Assembly: GCA_047495785.1 (NCBI GenBank)
Contig: JBLDXI010000020.1
Coordinates: forward strand, 1,240,001-1,304,000
Length of the DNA stretch: 64,000 bases
From: Lepidodermella squamata
Lineage: Eukaryota > Gastrotricha
Direction of reading: 5' to 3'
Of the stretch, positions 32,968 through 43,783 are shown one piece after another (position 1 is the stretch's first letter; every line of letters starts with the position of its first letter). The position numbers and the translations under genes were made by a program. The notes beneath the pieces were generated by a model. That model was not told where the DNA came from, did no database searches, and was given only the letters and a program-made list of their open reading frames with translations.

Positions 32968-33284
32968 ACAGTTCAGAAAATTATATCACCTAAATCTCTC
33001 TGTTGTCTTGTACCAATATCGAGTAAGCAGCCTATTTCGGTAACCGATAAATAAATCAAAATTTTAGCGTTGTTAAACTGAAGTGTTGGTGTTGTTGTTT
33101 GAAAAAAGGAAAATGGCACAGAATCGCTACTGTGAACCAGGTCCAGGTTGATTGATTCCCATTTCTGGTAGGTGAGAAACTTCTCTTCTCGACGGACAAT
33201 TTTACGATCCGGTTTATACAATAGTTTTTCCTACCTCGGATATTCTGCCAACCATCAGCAGTTGTTTAGCACTATAGAAGTCCG

Positions 33285-33488
33285 ATGCATGACGCTTTTG
33301 CTCTGATGAGCAAGCTTTACGATTCTGACGAGCAACAGAAAAGCGCAGAAATAAAAAAAAAGTCCGCGAAATTCACACGCCCGGCTTGGGAAACCGACTT
33401 GGAGCGGGAACTTCAAAGACAAAAGGAAGTTCGTGGACACGTTATATTATATCCTGCTTTTGATAATAGCGAGTTGCCTCCACCGTAG
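33285..33488 (+). CDS. hypothetical small protein (67 aa)
   Basis: A 67-aa ORF with no signal peptide: a Lys/Glu-rich first half (KSAEIKKKSAKFTRPAWETD), then a likely helix ERELQRQKEVRG, and an end HVILYPAFDNSELPPP. AATAAA follows 20 bp after the stop (near 33506). I do not recognise it. It might be a small soluble protein, or the last exon of a gene whose other exons I missed. Confidence 0.35.
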   Translation: MHDAFALMSKLYDSDEQQKSAEIKKKSAKFTRPAWETDLERELQRQKEVRGHVILYPAFDNSELPPP

Positions 33489-33631
33489 CTGGCACATTCA
33501 AAAAAATAAAGCATTATGTTAATTGGCTCATGTAAGTAATTGTTTCGAGTATTCTCACGTTAATTACTGCCGAAAATTAATGGCTGACAAGTTGTACACT
33601 CATTCATGCGTTTAATTATAATTAATGAAAA

Positions 33632-33973
33632 ATGGGGAATTTCCCTACAACTGACGACCCTACCAATGTTTCGGCTTATATTAATATAATTTTCGGCATT
33701 TTATCAATTTTCGGGATAGTTGCTGTCATTGTAGCAATGGCTATTCATTTTTCCCCCGACAGATTAGTCACTCAGCCTATGGAGACAACAACAACGGAGG
33801 ATCCAATCAAAACCCTACCGACTACGACAGTCTTCAGCTGGCCACCACCGGAGAAACCTGACTCAGACACTCCTCCACCCTATTTCCTTGCCGTCACATC
33901 ACCGGCCCCGCGACAGGATGTCAACTATATGCCGCGGAACCTAGGACGATGGCCGTCCGTGTTCCCATCTTGA
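33632..33973 (+). CDS. single-pass membrane protein, paralogue A
   Basis: Intronless, 113 aa. It begins MGNFPTTDDPTNVSAYI, has a hydrophobic segment (about residues 17-43, INIIFGILSIFGIVAVIVAM), then HFSPDRL and a Thr/Pro-rich tail (PMETTTTEDP, WPPPEKPDSDTPPPY). No cleavable signal peptide is evident, so it is probably a signal-anchored protein with a mucin-like tail. Unknown function. It pairs with the gene at 34261, sharing MGxFPTxxDxTN-x2-AYI, GIL-x-I-x-GI and IHxSP. AATAAA follows near 34063. Confidence 0.6.
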   Translation: MGNFPTTDDPTNVSAYINIIFGILSIFGIVAVIVAMAIHFSPDRLVTQPMETTTTEDPIKTLPTTTVFSWPPPEKPDSDTPPPYFLAVTSPAPRQDVNYMPRNLGRWPSVFPS

Positions 33974-34260
33974 CCACAGCGCTGCCTGAAACGCTGAATT
34001 TGCATCAAAATTAATTCCGACTGTTTCAACTATTTTAACGAAATTAATTCTTTTGTTTGCAATAAAGTTAATAGGATTAATTTTTGCTTTGTTTTTTATA
34101 CAAAAAAGTTTTGAAATCCCTTCGCGTATGACCCGCTTTTTACATTGTGATTGTCAAGTGTTTAGACCATTGTCCCGGATTGAGATGAATACGACGGTAT
34201 GAAAAATTTCAAGGCTAGACATTTGCCATCATTTTGTCTCATGAAAATTGAACAGCTGCG

Positions 34261-34674
34261 ATGGGAGCTTTTCCGACATCGAATGACGCGACAAACATTG
34301 CGGCATATATCGCCATCGTTATCGGCATTTTATGTATCATCGGCATCATTGTAGTTTGTGTAGCGGTCGGAATTCACACATCACCCGAGTATCTCAATAG
34401 TACATCTACAACAGAAGGGACAACCACGGCGGCGCCAACAACTCACGCACCAGCGCCAGTAGCAGCTACTACGACGGCAGGTCGACGTGCGAAAAAAGTC
34501 GAAAAAATTCGCCTTCCCAGCTTTCTATTCAAAATTGGGGACGACGAATGGGCTGCAATCGGAGTTTCAGAAGACAGTATGCCGGGAGAAGAATTTTTCG
34601 AGTCTTCAAATTCTACTGCAAACGGAACCGTCGTAGTCCTGGACGATGACAGCAGTTATGAATACTACGACTAG
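34261..34674 (+). CDS. single-pass membrane protein, paralogue B
   Basis: Intronless, 137 aa; tandem paralogue of the gene at 33632. N-terminus MGAFPTSNDATNIAAYI, then a strongly hydrophobic stretch (IAIVIGILCIIGIIVVCVAV), IHTSPEYL, a Thr/Ala/Pro-rich stalk (TTEGTTTAAPTTHAPAPVAA), a basic GRRAKKVEKIR and an acidic, Tyr-containing C-terminus (DDDSSYEYYD). Topology and function are unknown. The tails of the two paralogues have diverged far more than their membrane segments. Confidence 0.6.
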   Translation: MGAFPTSNDATNIAAYIAIVIGILCIIGIIVVCVAVGIHTSPEYLNSTSTTEGTTTAAPTTHAPAPVAATTTAGRRAKKVEKIRLPSFLFKIGDDEWAAIGVSEDSMPGEEFFESSNSTANGTVVVLDDDSSYEYYD

Positions 34675-34712
34675 CTTTTGAATATATAGGTATTATGAAT
34701 CAGAATATTATC

Positions 34713-34996
34713 TTTTACCGGAACCAAATTTACGGGGTGCGGAACCTAATTTGCATGTCGCGGAACCAAACTCAAAATATGTAAAGAGTCACATTTCGAA
34801 TAATTTTTGGAATTTGAGGCAAAGCATGATTTCAGAATTTTACGCTGAATTCAATGACTAATTATTCAGAATTATAATATTGGTCAGCCATGGTACCCTT
34901 GTAAGTTCCGAAAATTGGTTTTAGCCCCATTAAAAATCCATTTGGTCCGTTAAATAATAGTTGGTTCCGCTCACCGTAAACTTGGTTCCAGTAAAA
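34713..34996. mobile_element. 284-bp MITE-like element
   Basis: Ends 34713-34746 (TTTTACCGGAACCAAATTTA...) and 34963-34996 are inverted copies matching at 30 of 34 positions. A GGAACCAAA motif recurs inside the left arm, with its complement inside the right. No coding capacity. No clear target duplication, so the class is unknown. Confidence 0.7.
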
Positions 34997-36054
34997 GGAG
35001 GACTCATTATGAATAAAAGTCTGATTTAATAATTTAGTTGGTTGGTTTTCCAATTTAATAGGCTAATCAGTTGAATCGTTATACTGTGCCTCCTTTGGCA
35101 GACATAACAGCAAACAGCAAACAGACATAACGTCATAACAGCAAATACCCAAAACAGCAAACGCGACAAATCAGCAAATTTTTCAACTTGCGACTTAACA
35201 GCAGAAATACGATGCATCTTTTACATAATAAGTTTTCGCTGTTTTGTCGCATTCGATGTTCTGCGAAGTTGCTGTTTTGTCGCCGTACCCCTCCTTTTTG
35301 TTACCTGGACCGTTTTCTATACAAGCGTATTTCCGCCTCTCAGCACCATTGGCTCCTTAAAAGTCTCAAAAAAACGCAGAAAATCACTCAATTATTTCTC
35401 CATTCAATCTCAAAAGTCGTTTGGTTCTATTTTTTTCTCTTTTTTATTTACTAAGAAATGACAGCTTAATGCACGAATTAATATGGAAACGCCAAATATT
35501 TTGCAACGCAAATAATGTTCCTGATTGTTCACTCACTTTTCAAGCGAAATACCGGACTCAGTGTTAACCACGTTTCAATCATAAGGGTAAAAACCTTGCA
35601 GCTCAATTACGATTACTAAGAGGCAAGAAAATATATTTCAATCTTTCTTCGCCGATATTTCGAGGACATACATATGTTGTGTCGAGAGGAAATATGTATT
35701 AAGGTCAGACCTCAATGCTTTATCGCAATAAAATCATTTGCGTTAAGCTACTTGAATATGGCGTCATTTTTTGAAAAATAGATCTCGTGGATATTATGCT
35801 AGTTAAACACAAAAAATATTGTTTGATTAAGGCTTCCATCTAGTAGCAGACCATTTTCAGCAGGCAGTTGGTGCGACAAGTGATGACTGGTGTAGCGATT
35901 ATACGGATAATGATCTCAAGGTGCATGGGCACGCATACAAAATGAATATATAACGAAAGAAAACAATCAACGGTGTTTATACGAGGGCGGATCAAAAAAA
36001 AACAATCTTAGTCCTTGGGTTCGCTGATGACAAAGGGCCATCCCTTCAGCCATT
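34997..36054. other. intergenic, with AACAGCAAA repeats
   Basis: Around 35096-35293 short direct repeats AACAGCAAA and ACATAACAGCAAA are followed by two copies of GCTGTTTTGTCGC in opposite orientation, giving a loose foldback. The ORFs here (35026-35217 -, 35188-35454 +) read through this repeat and are not credible genes. The rest is AT-rich 3' flank of glutamine synthetase. Confidence 0.5.
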
Positions 36055-37787
36055 CTAATGCTCGTTCAGGCAGGTCGTGCGAACGATCATCTCCGTGACC
36101 GAGTACGGGTCGCAGTTGCTGGCCGGGCGACGGTCTTCGAGGTAGCCATAGCCGTCATGGAAGGTTTGGCGAGGAACGCGAACCGAGCTGCCGCGGTTGG
36201 CGACGCCCCACGAGAATTTGCCGATGTGAGCCGTTTCGTGGTGGCCGGTCAGACGACGCTTGTTGTCCTCGCCGCCCTTCGCGTCGTACTTGACGATGTG
36301 CTCCATGTGACGCTTCTCCAACTTGGCAATGGCTTCTTCGATTGCCCTGAAAAAAGATGCAAAAAATTAAAAAAAAAATACGAAAAATATGAACTTAAAA
36401 ATTCTTTTGGTGTAACAGTAAACCCGAATTTCAAAAACTCGACCAAAAGTCACCAAAATCGAATATTATCGGGAAATCAAGGAAAAACCGGGTGCCTGAT
36501 GGAATTTCTGAGAGATTCTGATCATTGCTCATTTCGAAAAGTAATAAGGATCCTATGCCTACTTTACCTACATACTTGTGAGAAAATAGCATAGAAAGTT
36601 GAAATAAAAAATTCCATCTTAAAAAATTGCACAGAGCCATAGAAAAATTCGAAACTGGGAATTAAAATCGAATTCTTGTTCCTTTAAAACTCAAAAATGA
36701 AACTCTTCAACTAGAAAATTCGATTGATGTAACGAGTTAAGAAAATATATGAATTTTTCTTCCAAAGTTTAGAAATTCTCCATCAAAATAGCTCAAAAAT
36801 GACGAAAGCTCTCCTGCAATTGCTCCCGATTTTTTAAAAGCTCGAACATCCCAGAATCAATGAATTTCAACTCAAGCATTAAATAAGACAAATTTAAAGG
36901 AATTAAGGAAAATTACTTGTAGCCAATGCCAGGGGTGCGCATGGCGACCGTGGAATAGTTGCAGTGAGCACCAGCGCCGTTCCAGTCACCGGGGATCGGC
37001 TTGCAATCGTAGGTGATGACGACGCCGAAGTCTTCAGCGATGCGGTCGAGCAGGTAGCGGGCAACCCACAGCTGGTCGCCCATTTCAATGCCCTCGCACG
37101 GGCCGACCTGGAACTCCCATTGAGCGGGCATCACCTCCGAGTTGGTGCCGGCGATCTTGATGTTGGCGAAGAGGCACGCCTTGAAGTGCGCCTCCATGAT
37201 GTCGCGGCCGAAGGTCTTGCCGGCGCCAACCGCGCAGTAGTAGGGTCCCTGCGGGCCTGGGTAGCCGTTCTTCGGCCAGCCGAGGGGATGCTTGTCCACG
37301 TCGAGCATCGTGTACTCCTGCTCGATACCGAACCACGGCACTTGATCCTTGGCAGCATCCATCGCCTCCTTGCACGATTTGCGATGGTTAGTGCCTAGGA
37401 AAATCGACAAAAAAATTCAAAATGAATCACGAAAGCAAATTTTTCCAACTTACTGACTGGCTTTCCTTCGAAGTCGTAGACATCACACAGAACGATCTTG
37501 TTATTGCCGCGGAGGAATGGATCGGGGTACATAGCTACCGGGTACATATAGGTGTCGCTGTTGTGACCCGACGCCTGGCCAGTCGAGGAGCCGTCGAAAT
37601 TCCACACCGGCAGTTCGGAGACCGCCTTGGGCTCGGCATCGAGGGCACGCGACTTGCCGCGAACCGCCTCGCCAGTGCCGTCGATCCAGATGTAGGTGGC
37701 AATGGACTTGCCCCGCTGGTCGAGCTCCATGTAGTGGTTGTAGACCGCCTTGTTCAGGGTCTGATGCGGACCAAGCATGGCTGACAT
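36055..37787 (-). CDS. glutamine synthetase (GSII, eukaryotic type)
   Basis: Three exons: 37787-37454, 37394-36917, 36346-36055; phases agree, 367 aa, the normal length for animal glutamine synthetase. It catalyses ATP-dependent formation of glutamine from glutamate and ammonia in the cytosol. Signature parts seen: [11 protein letters not shown] (beta-grasp domain), [10 protein letters not shown] (metal-binding Glu), [32 protein letters not shown] (ATP region with His), [19 protein letters not shown] and SSVRVPR (glutamate and ATP contacts), and [14 protein letters not shown] (catalytic-loop Glu, substrate Arg). Start is [20 protein letters not shown]; the second Met three codons on is an alternative. 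The last intron (36347-36916) is long and AT-rich. The 5' flank holds CCACGTGG (E-box) near 37950. Confidence 0.97.
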
Positions 37788-40700
37788 CGCAGTAACAACG
37801 TAACAAAACTACTTATTAAATAAAATCAAAACAAATCACCATAAAAATTGACAGTAAGGCTTTTGACGAGCTACTTAAATAGCAGGCCTAGTGGGACGGT
37901 GCGGCCACACCCCTGGCGTTAGGCGTGCCAAGAGGCGCGTCAACAGCCACGTGGAAACATTGCATAACAACGTAGCAGTTTTTATGTTGGTCAGAGGAAA
38001 TTTAACCTACTAATGCGAAATAGCGGACTGGCCTTATGCCAACCCAATTATCGCCGCGATTTTCAGGCCAAATCGTCATATAAAAAATAGAGAAGCGCAG
38101 CATCTAATCAACACGCACGTGCTACTAATAAGCGGCTGACCCGGGTCAAACACCATAAATAGAAATTGCTAGGTCACTCGTCCGTTCATATTCACATAAA
38201 AGGAACGCGCGCAAGGCAAGAACACTAGATTACTGCCTGGTCGCTATTATTTGAAGCTATACATTCAGAAATCGAATTTAAAACACGTGCCCAAGTCTCT
38301 CAGGGAATTCAATGCGAATTTTCTTTCAAGAAAACACCGCAGAAATTCTCCCATCAAATTATTTCCATCCTATTCTCAGCAGAAAAATAGACAAGTGCTT
38401 CTAGTTATATTATCGATAGCATGGTTCGAAAACTACCGGGTATATTTTCTAACTAGTTTGTCCCTACCAATTCGAGCGTGACTGGTGTGGCATCTAAACA
38501 GCGGATAATTTATAGCCTGAGAATATAGGGTTGAACTGAAAAATAAAAATTAGCAAGGGGCGCATTATCAGCAGTCTGGAATTGGTTTTTTTCATACTCG
38601 CTATAGATGCCAACTACGCATTAGATAAGCCTTTTTGAAAAATGTAGTGCGGTGTATTTTATAGCACGTACCAAAAAACACGGTGTGGCAGGTTATGCGT
38701 ATTTCTTGCATTTGCACAGCTCGGCGCAAATGCCTGTAATAAATTGTCATTACCGTTTTTTTCTTGGCGCACGTGAATTTTCTCGCAAAAAAAACGAACT
38801 ATATAGGTGCGTCGAGCGATAAAAAACCACACGCCAGGCAAGCGGTGCAGAAAAAAAACAACCCCAGCTACGAGGGATCAGCGTTGTCGGACGCGCTCGT
38901 ATATGGTAGGTAATTGGAACAATGTATAATATACGAGAGAAACGCATGATGAAAAGCCGATCCTAGCTCTCGTGGTAGCGCCCGCGAGCTAATGAAAACA
39001 ATAATAATACGAAACAAGGTTTTCCACTGATCGTGGAAATAATAATGCGCACATTATACACCGCTCGATGAATATTCTATTTACGCCACCACTGCAAGCT
39101 GCAGTGAAGGGGAAAACGCTACGTTCCAAAAAGCAGCGTAGAATTGTGTTGGCCTGGGTCAATGTGTACACTTGTAAGAGCAGATCGAGGGACACAAGAA
39201 AACGCTGCCAGCTCACAAATTGCTGATTTTAATTATTTACATGTGCACGCACAGTGTCAAATATTTTTCTTCACGGGTGGGTGCTACTGGTAAAAAGAAA
39301 ACCACTGAATAATAAAAGAAAGAAAATCTCACCCACCAGCTCTCACCCAATAGAATCACTCGAAACATCGGATTGAGAATAAGGTTTCTGTTTCGCACAT
39401 GGGGTTCGCCTTATTATGTGCTGCTCTTTCACATAATACGTAGAAAATGAGGGAGTTTCAGCAAAAACATCAATGCAAATCAGATCACTTGAATTTTCAA
39501 ATTTTCCATTTCCCATCGAGACTTTTCAATTGCAGCAAGGAGTTACAGTTCTCAAGTTTGAAATAGGTTCCTAAACGGATGAAAACTTTGATTAGGCCAA
39601 GGCCCGAAGTAACAGCAAAAGTTCTGCTGTTACGTTACCACCATAGCGTCTTGCATTTAATTCAGACGCCTTTAAAACGGTTTGAGTCAAAATTGGCTGT
39701 CATACCTATCAGCCGATATTTTATCCCATCATAATAATACCTTTTTTATACTCACAAAATGAAGCTAGAAGACGCTCAGGTCCAGCTACTCACCAAGACA
39801 CTGTTCAATTTTTGTCAGTTATGATCGAGATGGGATGACAGCGTTCCGGCAACTGCTTATCACCAGACCTGCGGACCGCAGTCACGACGCTGGCTAAGGT
39901 CTCTGATGACGAAGGGGACCTAGAACAGGAATATTAAGGCAGCATTCAACGTCGCTTATCTGCGAGGATTTTTCGAGGATTTAATTCTGCAAAACGGGTG
40001 CAAAAGCATCGCTGCCAGCAGATTTCTTGTTTGAAAGCTGTTTCGAGTTTTAAATTAGATGCAGCAGAATGGAAATGACAAAGCAACATAAGGTACCATC
40101 ACCTCCATAGCTGGTTATTTTTTTATGTCAAGAGGACACGCACATATTCATCCCGTAAATCCAAAGTTGAATGGCTCGCATGAATGAATAGTCATAATTT
40201 TAAAGTGTATCCAAACACCAGGGCAGAATAATCACTTAGAAAACTGGCTTAGAATTTGAAAGCTTTAACAACATAACCATAAGATCAGCGTACAAAGTGG
40301 CAAGTGGCTAGTCTGACGTCTGACTAGCATCCATGAGGACTGTACTGGCTGCAAGCTCTTCTCCTGAACGCCCGAAAGGGCGCCGGGAGAAATTCAACAT
40401 AGCAGCCGCTCGCACTTTAGAGTAAATAAACTGACTCAACTACCGCCTCCATACGTTTTGAACCTCGGATCTCAAAGAATCAAATTCAAATCTTCGGCAA
40501 AGAAAAGCCAATCGAAGGCGAGTCGAAGAAAATATTAGACAATCGGAAATACCGTAAAGGTAGATTGTTTACTGTCGCTGGTTCGTTAGTAAGAATTCTA
40601 AGAGGATCGTGACTAGTGATTCCTGTACAGAAATAAGTAAGTGGTTTGCCAAGAAGAGAAATGTAAGTTTTGTAACGGAGCTGAAGAAAATTCTATTGGT

Positions 40701-41728
40701 AAGAAGTTTTAATGATGTGGATCTGAGATCAAAGGTTAGAGCTTCGAAACGTTTTGCAATACCAAACTCTGAAGTTCTATGGCTTCTGGATGCTATAGTT
40801 GGAATGAGTACGCCAGAAGAGAGTGCAAATAAAGAATTTAATTCATCTCTAACCAGTGGGTTTTTACACTGTGTCAGGTCGCAAACGAAAAGGACTGAAT
40901 ACAACTTGGCTATAATATGAAATGCTAGGTGGTAGAATGCGAACAGCTTTGAGAGTTTAGAGTTTTGAAACAGAGAATGGCACTGACTGAACGGTACTGA
41001 ATGGTATGTAGTATGTCCACAATTGACTCAGCCAACTCACAATGAACCATAACGAAACTTTCCTAATGTTCATATTTAGCGCGCTTTATTTGTCAAGGTC
41101 GGAATTTTAAAAAATTTCAGGAATTGGTCAAAAACATTTTTAAAATCAACATATTCTAATTTGATCTTATTATAAATTTAACTTACGTCAATGTCGATTA
41201 AAGCTATAATATAATTCATTTTTTTTATAATAATAAATCGTTTCCGATCTCATTTTAGGTGTTAGTTTCCCTCAACCCGTTTTATCCTATTTCATCATTT
41301 TCTTGTTTTATTGTTAAATTTGCTGCCACGTATCGAACTGCTTTTGCGACGTGTCATCCAGCTTTGTGGCTGATTTTGTTGTACATAATCAGAAATAAGA
41401 CCTCAGTCGAAGAAAACCGCCAAAGAATCCGGAATCCGCGATCGATCCCTAACACTTAACATCTGGATTTTAAATCCTATGGTTTCACTGGGCTTTCTTT
41501 ATCAGACATTTCATCTCGTTAAATATGATTGGTATTCAATTATATCTCAAACTCCGGCTTTCATGAGTTATGGATTCCAAGTTTTAATCGCTATGAATTT
41601 CCTCTCATTTCTCATTTCCTTTGGGACTTCGTAGGATTTTGAGGCTTTCGACTGAGTGACTTACCAGTATTATACCTATATAGGTAGTGGAAGATAAAAA
41701 TTCTGATTATTTATGTGTGCATATTAGA
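37788..41728. other. intergenic region upstream of glutamine synthetase
   Basis: About 3.9 kb without a supported gene. It contains the presumed glutamine synthetase promoter, a perfect 9-bp palindromic pair at 39609-39633 (GTAACAGCA/TGCTGTTAC), and the two adjacent hairpins at 40308-40391. The overlapping ORFs at 40569-40904 (-) and 40609-40920 (+) cannot both be real, and neither has recognisable features. Confidence 0.5.
40308..40391. other. two adjacent hairpins, one GAAA-capped
   Basis: 40308-40327 reads CTAGTC-TGACGTCT-GACTAG (6-bp stem). 40359-40391 reads TTCTCC-TGAA-CGCCC-GAAA-GGGCG-CC-GGGAGAA: a 5-bp GC stem closed by a GAAA tetraloop, an internal loop, then a 6-bp stem. This is unusually GC-rich and structured for the AT-rich intergenic DNA around it. 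It could be part of a small structured RNA; no known family is recognised. Confidence 0.35.
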
Positions 41729-42064
41729 ATGTTTTTATTCGGTCGATCTAAGAAGAAAGAAGCCAACGAGACAGGCCAGGTTGTTGCCGGTTCTAAATCT
41801 GCGGAAAACTTTGTTCTTGTCGGGGCTAGCGAGTCTCATACATCAAGCAATCCTCAAGCCAATGACGTCATGGTATCCAGCAAAAACGTATTTAAACCCG
41901 TGAACCCTCTCGATGGTATCCCACTGACCGTTCAACTCACTGATAGCGGAAATCTCCGTAGCATTGGTCCTGCAGATTCACTAATTTTGCCTTACTCTTG
42001 CGATTGGAACTCTCTTACATACGAGTTCCAGTTAGAGCATCGTGTCTTACGTGATTTCCGATGA
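41729..42064 (+). CDS. UMAD1: UMAD1-like protein (UBAP1-MVB12-associated domain)
   Basis: Single exon, 111 aa from ATG 41729. An in-frame ATG at 41687 would add 14 residues; I prefer 41729 because MFLFGRSKKK matches the start of UMAD1 (MFHFFRK) and a possible trans-splice acceptor (ATATTAG) lies one base before it. Other shared blocks are ENFVLVG (UMAD1 GFVLLG), PLDGIPLTVQL (the UMA-domain [D/G]-V/I-P-F/L signature) and the C-terminal YEFQLEHRVLRDF (UMAD1 YDFTLENSVL). UMA domains in UBAP1 and MVB12 bind ESCRT-I, so a role in endosomal sorting is plausible, but UMAD1 itself is poorly characterised. The stop is 124 bp before the arx-2 ATG on the same strand. Confidence 0.7.
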   Translation: MFLFGRSKKKEANETGQVVAGSKSAENFVLVGASESHTSSNPQANDVMVSSKNVFKPVNPLDGIPLTVQLTDSGNLRSIGPADSLILPYSCDWNSLTYEFQLEHRVLRDFR

Positions 42065-42188
42065 TCTATTAGTTAGCAGTGATATTATTTATATTTCGCT
42101 CCCTTTCGTTATTGACGACTTGGAATATGTCTTAATCGATTAAATATTGATGCCTTGTGATTTTTTGCATGATTTAGACGATTAAATA

Positions 42189-43430
42189 ATGGACAGCCAG
42201 GGCAATAAGGTCATTGTCTGTGACAACGGTTCTGGGGTAAGCTGAATTGTTTCTTAAGTTAGACTTCAAGGTCCTAGTTTTTATTTTTGTTAGTTTATGA
42301 AATGCGGATACGCCGGGTCGAACTTTCCGGAATTCGTAATTCCCAGTGTTATTGGTCGTCCAGTTCTGCGATATAAAGCTAAGCTTAGCGACGAAACGGA
42401 ACTAAAAGACATCATGGTCGGAGCCGAGGCTACACAACATCGCCACTTGCTTGAGTGCATTTACCCCATCGAAAATGGCATTGTCCGCGAATGGGATGAC
42501 ATGCAACTGCTATGGGATCAAGGATTTTCGAAAGAATTCTTGGACGTCGACCCTAAAAACGCCAAAATTTTGCTGACAGAACCGCCGATGAACCCGGGCA
42601 AAAATCGGGAGCGAATGCTTGAAGTAATGTTCGAGAAATACGGTTTTAAGGAAGTTTACATAGGCACACAAGCCGCATTGGCCTTGTATTCCGAGGGTCT
42701 CGTAACCGGAGTTATGGTGGATTCCGGCGATGGTGTAACCCACATTTGCCCTGTTTATGAAGGGTTCGCCTTGCCTCACCTTACACGTCGCCTGGATATT
42801 GCTGGTCGTGATATCACGCGTTATTTAATCAAACTGTTGTTAGCTCGCGGTTACGCCTTGAATCATTCCGCGGATTTCGAAACCGTACGGACGATGAAAG
42901 AAAAACTGTGCTACGTTGCGTTTGACATTGGCGCTGAAACCGATCTGGCGCAACAAACGACGGTTTTATCCGCAACTTATACATTGCCCGATGGCAGGAC
43001 GTTGCGACTAGGTGCTGAGCGATTCCAGGCTCCGGAAGTGCTATTCCAACCCCATTTAATGGGCTGTGAGACGCAAGGACTTGCCGAATTGCTATTCGGC
43101 ACTATTCAAGCGGCTGATCTTGACTTGCGGCCCGAGTTCTACCGCCACGTGCTGTTATCTGGCGGTTCAACTATGTACCCTGGTCTTCCATCGCGTTTGG
43201 AACGCGAAATGAGTCAATTGTACCTGGAGCGGGTTTTGAAGGGTGACAAGGAGAAGCTGTCGAAATTCAAGCTGAGGATCCAGGACCCGCCTCGCCGTAA
43301 GCACATGGTCTTCACCGGCGGTGCTTTGCTGGCTAATTTGATGAAGGACCGACCTGCTTTCTGGGTTTCTAAAGCCGACTGGGCGGAGAAGGGCCCGAAG
43401 GTTGTTGAGAAGTTCGGCGTCAAGTTGTAA
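42189..43430 (+). CDS. arx-2: actin-related protein 2 (Arp2), Arp2/3 complex subunit
   Basis: Two exons, 42189-42236 and 42294-43430, phase 0; 394 aa, the normal Arp2 length. The short first exon encodes [16 protein letters not shown], the Arp2 start and phosphate-1 loop, continued by [18 protein letters not shown]. Other Arp2 hallmarks: [37 protein letters not shown]-type phosphate-2 loop ([20 protein letters not shown]), [38 protein letters not shown] and [16 protein letters not shown]. It nucleates branched actin filaments with Arp3 and ARPC1-5. An acceptor-like TTTGCATGATTTAG sits 11 bp before the ATG, compatible with trans-splicing. Confidence 0.97.
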
Positions 43431-43783
43431 ACGAGAATTGATTTTACTGCTTCTTGAATTCGCTTATTCTATGTAGAAATGATCGACCATCGCCTTGAAA
43501 AGAGCATTTGCTTTCATTATATGTATTATTGTAATCGCGCTCTAATCTATTGTAAAAAAAAATGATATGCTGCTGTTGTCCCGAAGGAGGCGAATTTTCT
43601 ACAATTATTTCTGCCATGTCCATTACCATTATATTACCATATCGATTGCTTTGTCAATACGCTGAAAGTGCAAATTTCAAAGAAAAATAGACGCTTGTCG
43701 AAAAACGATTTTTCAATAACAATGAACAACTGTGACATGTTATATTTTTTTCAAATTTTTTTAGGTGGATTATTATTGATTGA

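Noticed and set aside
40569-40920. Overlapping ORFs of ~105 aa on both strands
   Set aside because: Neither shows a domain, signal or splice site. They are mirror images of one open stretch.
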